Shown one piece after another: positions 1 to 6,570 of a stretch of 7,232 nt of DNA. Under the pieces are notes generated by a model. It made no database searches and had not been told where the DNA came from. It saw only the letters and a list, made by a program, of their open reading frames with translations. Every line of letters starts with the position of its first letter. Positions within the stretch are counted from its first letter, which is position 1. This DNA comes from UBA4615 sp044360485 (GTDB lineage Bacteria > Pseudomonadota > Gammaproteobacteria > Burkholderiales > Burkholderiaceae_E). The stretch covers positions 1 through 7,232 of the forward strand of contig JBIKKG010000172.1 of NCBI GenBank assembly GCA_044360485.1, read 5' to 3'. Both the position numbers and the translations under genes were made by a program.

Positions 1-318
1 CTGGATGCACCGGCGGCAGATGGTCTGGTCTGGCAGCCGATTCTTGGTCGGGTCGCGTCGATGCAGATGCAGGGCTGGATTGCAGGGCAGGGCTGGATCG
101 CTGCGGAAAGTCTGGTGGGACAGTTGACCGTCAGCCCGGCTGCGCCGCCGACCGTGCAGCCCGGCGAGCCGCAACCGGCCCCGCCAACGGCTCCCCCAAC
201 GCCGGCTGTGCCTGGCGCAGGCAACCCGGCAGGGCCGGCGCAGGTCACCGGATTGCAGGTGCGCATCGTGCGCGACGACGGCCAGGTGCTGCAGCGCATC
301 TTGCCAGTGAAGGATTGA
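1..318 (+). CDS. gspJ: GspJ, minor pseudopilin of the type II secretion system (3' part only)
   Basis: The frame is open from base 1 and stops at TGA 316-318, giving 105 visible codons; the N-terminus, with the prepilin peptidase site and hydrophobic helix, lies off the left edge. GspJ is a minor pseudopilin that forms the pseudopilus tip complex with GspI and GspK in the periplasm. Two things support the call: gspK follows immediately, and the C-terminal end (VTGLQVRIVRDDGQVLQRIL) has the GspJ pattern of a last beta-hairpin containing a D-G turn. Upstream, QGWIAGQGWIA fits the W-rich strand before it. Odd feature: 36 codons (133-240) encode a Pro/Ala/Gly/Thr segment with 14 prolines between the two conserved strands. 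The stop is 2 bases before the preferred gspK GTG start, which suggests coupled translation. The sequence alone is too short to exclude another pseudopilin; position in the operon makes GspJ the best reading. Confidence 0.85.
   Translation: MDAPAADGLVWQPILGRVASMQMQGWIAGQGWIAAESLVGQLTVSPAAPPTVQPGEPQPAPPTAPPTPAVPGAGNPAGPAQVTGLQVRIVRDDGQVLQRILPVKD
69..104 (+). repeat. Short tandem direct repeat inside gspJ, 18-base period
   Basis: GCAGGGCTGGAT occurs at 69-80 and again, identically, at 87-98. The remaining six bases of the 18-base unit have diverged. It encodes the repeated peptide QGWIA-GQGWIAA. It looks like a small in-frame duplication of a strand segment rather than a regulatory element. 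Confidence 0.6.
310..314 (+). promoter_or_regulatory. Ribosome binding site deciding the gspK start
   Basis: AAGGA lies in the last codons of gspJ. It is 6 bases from GTG 321 but directly abuts TTG 315, so it supports GTG 321 as the gspK start and argues against TTG 315. Confidence 0.6.
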
Positions 319-320
319 GC

Positions 321-1250
321 GTGCGGGCGCGCGCAACACAGCAGGGCGCTGCAATCATCACCGCGATGCTGGTGGTCACGCTGGCGTCGATCGTCGTCTC
401 TGGGCTGTTCTGGCGCGAACATGTCGCAGTGCGATCGGTTGAAAATCGCCTGGCGATGTCGCAAAGCCGATGGATCGAGCGGGCGGCGCTTGACTGGGCC
501 AAAGTGATTCTGCGGTCTGACCTGCGCACCGGGCCGGTCGATCATCTGGGTGAGCCTTGGGCGATTCCCGTGGTGGAGACCCGACTGGATGAAACCGTGA
601 CGGCCGGCGCAAAGCTCGACGAAGGGGCGCGCAACGCCGTGCTGGCGGGGCGGATCACCGACGCCCAGTCGCTGTTCAATCTGAATGCACTGGCTGCGGG
701 TGCCGGTCAGGCGTCTGACCTGCATATGGCGGCCTTACGCAAGCTGCTTACGACCGTCGGTCGGCCCGAATCGATGGCCGATCTCATCGGGCGGCGCGTG
801 ATGCAGTCGATGCCCGCCGTGATCGAGGGCAAGACCATTCCGGCCACCCGCCTGCCGATCGCGCGAGTGGCTGATCTGCTCGACATCAACGGGATCGATC
901 CCACGCTGGTGACCTCGCTCGAGCCCTTCGTGACGGTGCTGCCACGTAGTACCCCGGTCAACATCAACACAGCGCCCGCCGAGGTGATCGCTGCGCTGGT
1001 GCCATCGCTTGACCTGGCTGGCGCTCGCCGCTTTGTCGCCCGGCGTGAGCGGACCTTCTATCGCACCCTCGAGCAGGCAGCCAATGACATGGACAGCCGA
1101 CCGGTGCTCAACCCCACTGTGCTGGCTGTCGGCTCGTCATTCTTCTCGGTGATGGGGGTGATACGCTACGAACGAGTTGAATCGCAAAGCGAGACCTTGT
1201 TGGAACGCACAAACGATCGAGTCGAGGTGCTATGGCAGCTGCGCCGCTGA
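321..1250 (+). CDS. gspK: GspK, minor pseudopilin at the tip of the T2SS pseudopilus
   Basis: This encodes about 309 residues, normal for GspK, the largest minor pseudopilin. With GspI and GspJ it caps the pseudopilus and is thought to prime its assembly in the periplasm. Near the N-terminus a short basic leader ends in Gly9, followed by a hydrophobic helix (AAIITAMLVVTLASIVVSG). This is a prepilin peptidase (GspO/PilD) substrate. Thr occupies mature position 5, and absence of the usual Glu5 is characteristic of GspK. The C-terminal half has LLDINGIDP (from about residue 187) and VNINTAPAEVIAAL (from about 213), the conserved T2SSK motif, then the helix-rich region ending at the stop. The start could be TTG 315, which would overlap gspJ by 4 bases, but AAGGA at 310-314 is properly spaced only for GTG 321. 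The 3' end overlaps gspL by 19 bases. Confidence 0.95.
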   Translation: MRARATQQGAAIITAMLVVTLASIVVSGLFWREHVAVRSVENRLAMSQSRWIERAALDWAKVILRSDLRTGPVDHLGEPWAIPVVETRLDETVTAGAKLDEGARNAVLAGRITDAQSLFNLNALAAGAGQASDLHMAALRKLLTTVGRPESMADLIGRRVMQSMPAVIEGKTIPATRLPIARVADLLDINGIDPTLVTSLEPFVTVLPRSTPVNINTAPAEVIAALVPSLDLAGARRFVARRERTFYRTLEQAANDMDSRPVLNPTVLAVGSSFFSVMGVIRYERVESQSETLLERTNDRVEVLWQLRR

Positions 1251-2485
1251 AACGCGGCGACGCGATCGTCTGGGTGCCTCCACGCAGCGAGGGCGAGCGG
1301 GGCCTCGGGTCCGAGGCGCTGCTGCTGGTGATGCGTGCGCCGCCGGCGGGCAACGGCGGTTACGAACGTGTCTCTCTTGAAGCGCTGGAGGGCACCCACC
1401 GCGTGCGTCTGATTTTCGATGCACGTGATGTCACGCTGCTCACCCCCGTCGTGCCGGCCTTGACAGGATCGCGTCTGGCGCAGGCCTTACCCAACGTGAT
1501 CGAAGAGTCGCTGCTGCAAGACGTCGCCGCGTGCGCCGTGGTGCCCGGTGCGCCGATGGAAGACGGTCGGCGCCTGGTTGCGGTCATCGATCGGGAGTGG
1601 CTTGAGACCGTGATCGGCTGGTTTGAGTCGCGCAAGATGCGGGTGCTCTCGGCGTGGCCCGCACAATTGGCTCTGCCTGAGCCTGATGGCTCGGCGGTCT
1701 GGTCCATGGCTTGTACGAGCCAGGTCATTGTGTTGCGTACCGGAACTGCGACGGGACTGGGCTGGCGTGCGCCTGACAATCCGGCCCAGAGAACCGAGGC
1801 CCTCACCGACCTGCTGGGCGCAGCGCTGGCGACGACGCAGCGCCCGCAAGGCTTGAGCGTTCAGGTGGACGACCCGCAATGGGAGGCCCCCGCCCAGGCG
1901 GCTGGCGCTGCGCTGGAGTTGCCGGTGACGGTGGCACCGTTGCACGCGCCGCAGACCTCACCGATTGATCTGCTTGCCGGGCGCGCGGGTGCCTCCAAGC
2001 GGTTGATCGCCTCGTTTGATGCCAGGGTCTGGCGGGCGCCTGCAGCATTGGCTGCAGCCTGTACGGTGGCGGCTCTCGTGGGGTTGAATCTGCAATGGGG
2101 CCAGCTCGCGCGCGAGCGCAGTGCGCTGCGCGGCGCCATGGAGTCCACCTTTCGCAGTACGTTTCCCGGCACTCAAGTGGTGGTTGATCCCGTCCTGCAA
2201 ATGACCCGTCAGGTGACCGCCCTGCGCAGCCGCAGCGGCCAGAGCGGTCCGGATGATTTTCTGCCCTTGCTGGGGCGCCTGGGCGAAGCGCTGGGGCCTG
2301 CGGGTACGGATGCACTCGCAGCGATGGAGTTTCGTGACGGGCGCCTGAAAGTGCGCTTTCGGCCTGATCGCGTGGATGGCCGCGCCGCGCGCGAGCAGCT
2401 GCGTCAGGCATGCACGCGTGCTGGCCTGAAGCTCGAATTCGACAATGACCGTGAACCGACCGCCACGGTCGGGCTGCAGGGCTGA
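1232..2485 (+). CDS. gspL: GspL, inner-membrane platform protein that binds the GspE ATPase
   Basis: This encodes 417 residues, typical for GspL, a bitopic inner-membrane protein. Its cytoplasmic actin-like domain recruits GspE, and its periplasmic ferredoxin-like domain pairs with GspM. The cytoplasmic part spans roughly residues 1-262 and includes LPNVIEESLLQD (from about 86), a conserved stretch of betaproteobacterial GspL, and TSPIDLLAGR, the conserved end of the cytoplasmic domain. A single membrane helix lies at about 268-288 (APAALAAACTVAALVGLNL). The periplasmic part begins with a coil region, then VVVDPVLQMTRQVTALR, and ends in a ferredoxin-like fold (MEFRDGRLKVRFR to the C-terminus). 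The ATG overlaps the end of gspK by 19 bases and has GAGG at 1224-1227, only 4 bases away; translation is probably coupled to gspK. No key element seems missing. Confidence 0.95.
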   Translation: MAAAPLKRGDAIVWVPPRSEGERGLGSEALLLVMRAPPAGNGGYERVSLEALEGTHRVRLIFDARDVTLLTPVVPALTGSRLAQALPNVIEESLLQDVAACAVVPGAPMEDGRRLVAVIDREWLETVIGWFESRKMRVLSAWPAQLALPEPDGSAVWSMACTSQVIVLRTGTATGLGWRAPDNPAQRTEALTDLLGAALATTQRPQGLSVQVDDPQWEAPAQAAGAALELPVTVAPLHAPQTSPIDLLAGRAGASKRLIASFDARVWRAPAALAAACTVAALVGLNLQWGQLARERSALRGAMESTFRSTFPGTQVVVDPVLQMTRQVTALRSRSGQSGPDDFLPLLGRLGEALGPAGTDALAAMEFRDGRLKVRFRPDRVDGRAAREQLRQACTRAGLKLEFDNDREPTATVGLQG

Positions 2486-2486
2486 C

Positions 2487-2999
2487 ATGAAAAACGGTCT
2501 GCTCGAGCGCGTGGTGCGGGCCTGGGCTGCCTTGCAGCCGAGGGAGCGCCGCCTGGTGGGTGTCGGCACCCTCCTCAGTGTGCTCGGACTGCTTTATCTG
2601 GTGGCATTTGAACCGGCTTGGGTCGGACGGCAGCGCTTGCAGACCGAGTTGCCCGGACTGCGAACGCAATTGGCGCAAATTGAATCGCTCGCTGCTGAAG
2701 CGCGGCAATTGGCCGGGCAGTCAGCGCAGCCTGTCGAGTCCACACAGCAAATCAAGGTGCTCCTTGAGCAGTCAATTGAAGCGGCAGGCCTCAAGTCGCA
2801 GCTGACCCAGCTCTCCGCGTCCGGAGAACTGATCGATGTGCGCTTCAAGGGCGTGCCCTTTCAGGTTTTTTTGACCTGGTTGGATGCGGCACTGCGCGAA
2901 ACCCGTCTGCGTGCCGTCGATGTGGCGATCGAGCGGGAAGCAACCCCGGGCATCGCTGCTGTGCGACTGACGCTCGAGTCGGCGCGTCGGGAGCCCTGA
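2487..2999 (+). CDS. gspM: GspM, inner-membrane partner of GspL
   Basis: This encodes 170 residues, normal for GspM, a small bitopic inner-membrane protein that forms heterodimers with GspL and stabilises the assembly platform. A short cytoplasmic N-terminus (MKNGLLERVVRAWAAL, ending QPRERR) precedes one membrane helix at about residues 22-41 (LVGVGTLLSVLGLLYLVAF). A coiled-coil-like periplasmic stretch rich in Q, E and L follows (about 48-100). The C-terminal ferredoxin-like domain has VRFKGVPFQVFLTWLDA and an RLTLES final strand. An in-frame ATG at 2445 would add 14 residues inside gspL with no family resemblance. ATG 2487 lies 1 base after the gspL stop, has AGGG 5 bases upstream, and starts at the usual place relative to the helix. 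An in-phase T TTT TTG heptamer lies at 2867-2873. Confidence 0.95.
   Translation: MKNGLLERVVRAWAALQPRERRLVGVGTLLSVLGLLYLVAFEPAWVGRQRLQTELPGLRTQLAQIESLAAEARQLAGQSAQPVESTQQIKVLLEQSIEAAGLKSQLTQLSASGELIDVRFKGVPFQVFLTWLDAALRETRLRAVDVAIEREATPGIAAVRLTLESARREP
2862..2878 (+). other. In-phase T TTT TTG heptamer inside a short inverted repeat, gspM
   Basis: The gspM codons GTT TTT TTG at 2865-2873 contain the heptamer T TTT TTG in the X XXY YYZ phase of -1 slippery sites. CAGGT at 2862-2866 and ACCTG at 2874-2878 are inverted around it. The -1 frame then stays open past the gspM stop to TGA near 3299 without resembling any protein I know, so functional frameshifting is doubtful. The seven-T run stands out in this GC-rich sequence. 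Confidence 0.25.
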
Positions 3000-3005
3000 G
3001 ACCGG

Positions 3006-3893
3006 ATGGCTACTTCGCGTGCCCTGTCCCGTCCGAGTCTGCGCTTGCCACGCCTGCGCCCGGCCCTGCCACGTGTGACGCCGACGCTCAAGCGAGGCTG
3101 GATCGTGGCGTTGGCGCTTTCCGGGCTGAGCGCAGTGCTCGCAGTGGTGCTCTGGCAGCCGCCTGCCAGTCTGCTGGACACCGTGGTGTCGCGGCTGACA
3201 GAAGGGCGGGTGAGGTTGTCCGATGCCAGTGGCACCGTCTGGAACGGTCGCGCGCGGATTGTGTTGGCGGATCTGCGAGAGTCGGCAGTGCAGGCTGAGG
3301 CGGCAGGCGGTCGCGTCACCATCGGCACCGTGCCCGGCATGGCCATCCCGGGTGCCTTTGCCTGGAAGGTCTCGCCAGCCGCATTGTTGATCGGCCGGCT
3401 TGATGTGCGAATTGAGCACGACAGCATGGCTCAGCCGGTCCAGCTGAGTGGTCGCATCGGAGAATGGCAAGCCACGCCGGGTGCGCTGATGCTGCCGGCC
3501 ATGTCGTTGGAGCGCCTGGGTTCGCCGTGGACTACAATCCGGCCCACTGGGTCGCTGGCGATCACGTGGGATGCGCTGACGATGCGCGATGGTCGCTTCG
3601 AGGGTCGCGTCGCGATCGAGCTCTCTCATGCGGCTTCCGCGCTCACCCCCGTTCGTCCGTTGGGCGCCTACAGAGTCCAGGTGGTCGGGTCGGGGTCGCA
3701 GGCAGATCTCACCATGCATACACTCTCTGGCCCACTTCTGCTTGAGGGTAAGGGACGCTGGAATGCGCGCTCGGGGCTGCAATTCCTGGCTGAAGCGCGG
3801 GCGGAGGAATCCGAAAAGCTGCGGTTGATGCCGCTGCTCGGTTTACTGGGCCGGCGTGAAGGGGAACGTACCCTGATCAAGATAGGAGCCTGA
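3006..3893 (+). CDS. gspN: GspN, accessory T2SS protein (T2SSN family)
   Basis: This encodes 295 residues, slightly longer than the roughly 250 common for GspN. It is an optional T2SS component, anchored in the inner membrane with a periplasmic domain; the Xanthomonas counterpart XpsN has been reported to associate with the secretin XpsD. An Arg/Pro-rich cytoplasmic leader (residues 1-35) precedes a membrane helix at about 36-54 (IVALALSGLSAVLAVVLW). The beta-rich periplasmic domain shows family hallmarks: DASGTVWNGRARI (about 75-87), PTGSLAITWDAL, LGAYRVQVVGSG near residue 220, LSGPLLLEGKGRW, and a Leu-rich C-terminus with LLGLLGRREG. The ATG is 6 bases after the gspM stop; the upstream ribosome site is weak, so coupling with gspM is likely. 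It sits between gspM and gspD, as in the xps cluster. AsmA-like proteins share the fold style, but context settles the identity. Confidence 0.9.
   Translation: MATSRALSRPSLRLPRLRPALPRVTPTLKRGWIVALALSGLSAVLAVVLWQPPASLLDTVVSRLTEGRVRLSDASGTVWNGRARIVLADLRESAVQAEAAGGRVTIGTVPGMAIPGAFAWKVSPAALLIGRLDVRIEHDSMAQPVQLSGRIGEWQATPGALMLPAMSLERLGSPWTTIRPTGSLAITWDALTMRDGRFEGRVAIELSHAASALTPVRPLGAYRVQVVGSGSQADLTMHTLSGPLLLEGKGRWNARSGLQFLAEARAEESEKLRLMPLLGLLGRREGERTLIKIGA
3884..3888 (+). promoter_or_regulatory. Ribosome binding site favouring the TTG start of gspD
   Basis: AGGAG in the last codons of gspN is 8 bases from TTG 3897 but 17 bases from the in-frame ATG 3906, so the unusual TTG is the better placed start. 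Confidence 0.6.
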
Positions 3894-3896
3894 GCT

Positions 3897-6560
3897 TTGG
3901 GTCTGATGGCGTGGTGGCAGGGACAGACAGGCATCAGGCGGCTGACTCGCGCAGCGCCGTTTACTTGCCTGCAGCGCAGCGGCGTGTCTGCTGCGAACCC
4001 GCGCCTGCGCGCCTGGCTGTGGAGCCTGGCGGTGGGATGCGCAGGGCTCGCGGTGCTGCCCGACGCGCTGATTGCTGCCCAGGCGCAAACGCAAGACGAC
4101 GCGCCGCGCAGCAGCCCGCGCAAGCGCGCAGTGACGGCACCTGCCTCCACACAGCCTGCACCCGAGCGTGAGGCGCCGCGGGCCGCCCCGAAATCTGAAT
4201 CCGGTCAGCCGATCGCGCTCAACTTCAAGGACGCTGACATCGACTCAGTGGTCGGCGCGTTCGGGCATCTGCTCAACAAGACCTTCATCATCGATCCGCG
4301 GGTGCGCGGCAAGATCACCCTTGAGACACCCAGGCCGGTGTCGCCGCAAAAGGCTTACGAGCTGTTGCAGTCCACCTTGCGGCTGCAAGGGTTTTCGATC
4401 GTCGAGTCCGGTTCGGTGGCCCGCGTCGTGCCCGAGGCCGATGCCAAGCTGCAGGCCGGCCCGGTAGGTGTCGGTCGCGCGGCTCCGGGTGGAGACCAGA
4501 TCGTCACCCAGATTTTCCGGCTGAATTACGAATCGGCCTCCAACCTGGTCCCGGTCTTGCGTCCCCTGATTGCGCCCAACAACACCATCGTGGCGTATCC
4601 GAACAATAACGCGCTGGTCATTACCGACTACGCCTCGAACCTGCAGCGCGTCGCACGCATCATCGCCACGCTGGACAGCCCGGTCTCGGGCGAGGTCGAA
4701 GTGGTGGCCGTGCGCAACGGTCTGGCCTCGGACGTGGCCATGCAGATCGCGAGGTTACTGGACGATACCGCCCGTGCGGGCGGTGCACCTGGTGCGACAG
4801 TCGACCCTGGGCAGCGCGTGTCGGTACTGGCCGATACCCGCATCAATTCGATCATGCTGCGTGCCGCCAGTCCTGCCCGCATGAACTTGGCCAAGAGCCT
4901 GATTGCCCGCCTGGATCAACCGTCCAGCGAGCCCGGCAATATTCGTGTCGTGTACTTGCGCAATGCCGAGGCAGTGCGCCTGGTGCAAGTGTTGCGTGCG
5001 GTACTCGTGAGCGATCAGTCGGCGGCTCAAGGTGGTTTCGGACAGCCTGGGGGGCAGGGGTTTGGTCAACCTGGCTTCGGCCAGGGGTTCGCACCCGGTC
5101 AGCAGCCGGGCGGGTTCGCGTCCGGAGGCTCGCCAGGCCAGCTCGGTGCGGCGGGCCTTGGGGGCGGCGCGCTGGGCAATACGCCCGCCACCTCGGCGCT
5201 CGCACAGTCCGGTCAGGGCGGCTCGGTCGTGACGGTTGCTGCGGGCGGCGCGGTCATCGCAGCTGATCCGGCAACCAATTCACTGATCATTACCGCACCC
5301 GAGCCGGTCTATCGCAATCTGCGTGCGGTGATCGACAAGCTCGATGCACGCAGGGTGCAGGTGTATATCGAGTCGCTGATCGTGGAGGTCAGTGCCGAGC
5401 GTGCCATGGAACTTGGCGTGCAATGGCAGTTCCTCGGGCAGCCCAGCAGCGGCAGCGCGGCGGTCATTGGCGGCACCAATCTGCCCGGGCGCGGCACTGG
5501 CACCAACATCATCGATGCGGCCACGAATATCCTGGGCCTGGGGCGTGGCCTGAACGTGGGTGTGGTCAGCGCCAAGCCGCTGCTCGGTACGGGGACGGCC
5601 AACGGAGCTGTCTCGGTCGGCCCGATCAATCTAGCGTTTTTGGCGCGTGCCCTCGAGACCGAGGCCGGCGCCAACATTCTGGCTACTCCCAATCTGGTCA
5701 CCCTGGACAACGAAGAAGCACGCATCATCATCGGTCAGAACGTGCCGTTCATTACCGGGTCGTTCTCCAATACCGGCGGCGCCGGCGGCGCGGTGAACCC
5801 CTTCCAGACCATTGAGCGCAAGGACGTGGGCACCACCTTGCGCGTGCGCCCGCAGGTGGCTGAGGGCGGCACCGTACGCATGCAGATCTTCCAGGAGGTT
5901 TCGAGTGTGCAGGACGCGTCGCTGTCCGCGGGTCTGATCACCAACAAGCGCGCCATCGAGTCGAACGTGCTGGTCGATGACGGTCAGCTGGTGGTGCTGG
6001 GTGGCCTGATCGAGGAAAAGCTCGAGGGCAACGTGGCGATGGTCCCGGGTCTGGGGCGTCTGCCGCTGGTGGGCAATCTGTTCCGGTACGACAATCGTAA
6101 GCGGGTCAAGACCAATCTGATGGTCTTCCTGCGCCCGGTGGTGTTGCGCAATGCCGATGCTTCATATGGGGTCACGGCTGACCGCTACGACTACATTCGC
6201 CTGATGCAGGGCGACTCGCGCCTCACGCCGTCGGAATTGATTCCCGAGCAGCAGCTGCGACCCTCGGCCTTGTCGCCCATGCCGCCTCGACCAGGCACGC
6301 CAGGGCTGGCTCCGCCCAGCGTCGCGCCGGCGCTCAACGATGCGATGCCCGACCGCTGGCGTGCCGTCACACCAGGTCAGGTGCCGGTGCCGCAAGCGCC
6401 CAGCCCAGGTGATGAGGTGCGGCCAGGCGCCCCCTCCGGGACGCTACCACCGCCGATGCCCGCCCTTGGTGTGTTACCTGGCGGAGTGATTCAGACCGCG
6501 CCCAACGAGGTCGTCATCCCACGGGTGCTGTCGCCGGCGACCGGCGGCGCATCCAACTGA
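3897..6560 (+). CDS. gspD: GspD, outer-membrane secretin of the type II secretion system
   Basis: This encodes 887 residues, longer than the usual 650-750. GspD forms the outer-membrane channel through which folded exoproteins leave. It has a signal peptide with hydrophobic core at about 40-54 and likely cleavage after AQA (61-63); a Pro/Ala/Arg linker (64-104); N0 from IALNFKDADI (about 106-182); N1 (about 202-260); N2 (about 268-342); and N3 (about 348-483), split by a Gly/Gln-rich insert at 379-442. The secretin barrel (about 487-752) contains GANILATPNLVTLDNEEAR and VPGLGRLPLVGNLF (716-729), the secretin signature. A tail at 788-887 has about 25 prolines. N0-N1-N2-N3 plus these motifs mark a T2SS secretin rather than PilQ, which has AMIN domains. 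TTG 3897 is chosen for AGGAG 8 bases upstream; ATG 3906 or GTG 3984 (a shorter, more ordinary signal peptide) are alternatives. Only 3 bases separate it from gspN, and gspE follows. Confidence 0.96.
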   Translation: MGLMAWWQGQTGIRRLTRAAPFTCLQRSGVSAANPRLRAWLWSLAVGCAGLAVLPDALIAAQAQTQDDAPRSSPRKRAVTAPASTQPAPEREAPRAAPKSESGQPIALNFKDADIDSVVGAFGHLLNKTFIIDPRVRGKITLETPRPVSPQKAYELLQSTLRLQGFSIVESGSVARVVPEADAKLQAGPVGVGRAAPGGDQIVTQIFRLNYESASNLVPVLRPLIAPNNTIVAYPNNNALVITDYASNLQRVARIIATLDSPVSGEVEVVAVRNGLASDVAMQIARLLDDTARAGGAPGATVDPGQRVSVLADTRINSIMLRAASPARMNLAKSLIARLDQPSSEPGNIRVVYLRNAEAVRLVQVLRAVLVSDQSAAQGGFGQPGGQGFGQPGFGQGFAPGQQPGGFASGGSPGQLGAAGLGGGALGNTPATSALAQSGQGGSVVTVAAGGAVIAADPATNSLIITAPEPVYRNLRAVIDKLDARRVQVYIESLIVEVSAERAMELGVQWQFLGQPSSGSAAVIGGTNLPGRGTGTNIIDAATNILGLGRGLNVGVVSAKPLLGTGTANGAVSVGPINLAFLARALETEAGANILATPNLVTLDNEEARIIIGQNVPFITGSFSNTGGAGGAVNPFQTIERKDVGTTLRVRPQVAEGGTVRMQIFQEVSSVQDASLSAGLITNKRAIESNVLVDDGQLVVLGGLIEEKLEGNVAMVPGLGRLPLVGNLFRYDNRKRVKTNLMVFLRPVVLRNADASYGVTADRYDYIRLMQGDSRLTPSELIPEQQLRPSALSPMPPRPGTPGLAPPSVAPALNDAMPDRWRAVTPGQVPVPQAPSPGDEVRPGAPSGTLPPPMPALGVLPGGVIQTAPNEVVIPRVLSPATGGASN
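5031..5222 (+). repeat. Gly/Gln-rich degenerate repeat region inside gspD (N3 domain insert)
   Basis: This encodes residues 379-442 of GspD. FGQPG appears at 381-385 and 389-393, followed by the variant FGQGF at 394-398 and then Gly/Ala/Ser-rich sequence. The N3 fold resumes with SVVTVAAGG. Secretin N3 domains often carry a flexible Gly-rich loop here; this one is long. The degenerate copies suggest growth by slippage or unequal exchange. Confidence 0.75.
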
Positions 6561-6570
6561 TCGCCTTGTC

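Noticed and set aside
1803..2708. A 301-codon open frame on the - strand across gspL and gspM
   Set aside because: It has no recognisable motif and a composition typical of reverse-strand GC-rich shadow frames, and it lies opposite confidently identified gspL and gspM.
2862..2878. Inverted repeat with a T run in gspM as a rho-independent terminator
   Set aside because: The stem is only 5 base pairs and the T run is in the loop, not after the stem. It also lies in the middle of a coding sequence.
2772..3782. A 336-codon open frame on the - strand across gspM and gspN
   Set aside because: It is rich in R, H, Q and P with no domain pattern, as expected for the antisense of GC-rich coding sequence. 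GspN in the + frame explains the region.
4029..4043. AVGC in the GspD signal region as a lipobox (lipoprotein secretin)
   Set aside because: An Arg lies only ten residues before the Cys, the hydrophobic stretch continues after it, and a better signal peptidase I site (AQA) follows. A lipidated secretin is not supported.
4168..4884. Two + strand frames of about 100 codons inside gspD in another frame
   Set aside because: Ser/Arg/Cys-rich shadow translations of the N0-N2 domains, with no ribosome sites of note.
3897..6560. PilQ-type secretin of type IV pili or a type III secretin
   Set aside because: The order N0-N1-N2-N3, the absence of AMIN domains, and flanking gspN and gspE identify it as GspD.
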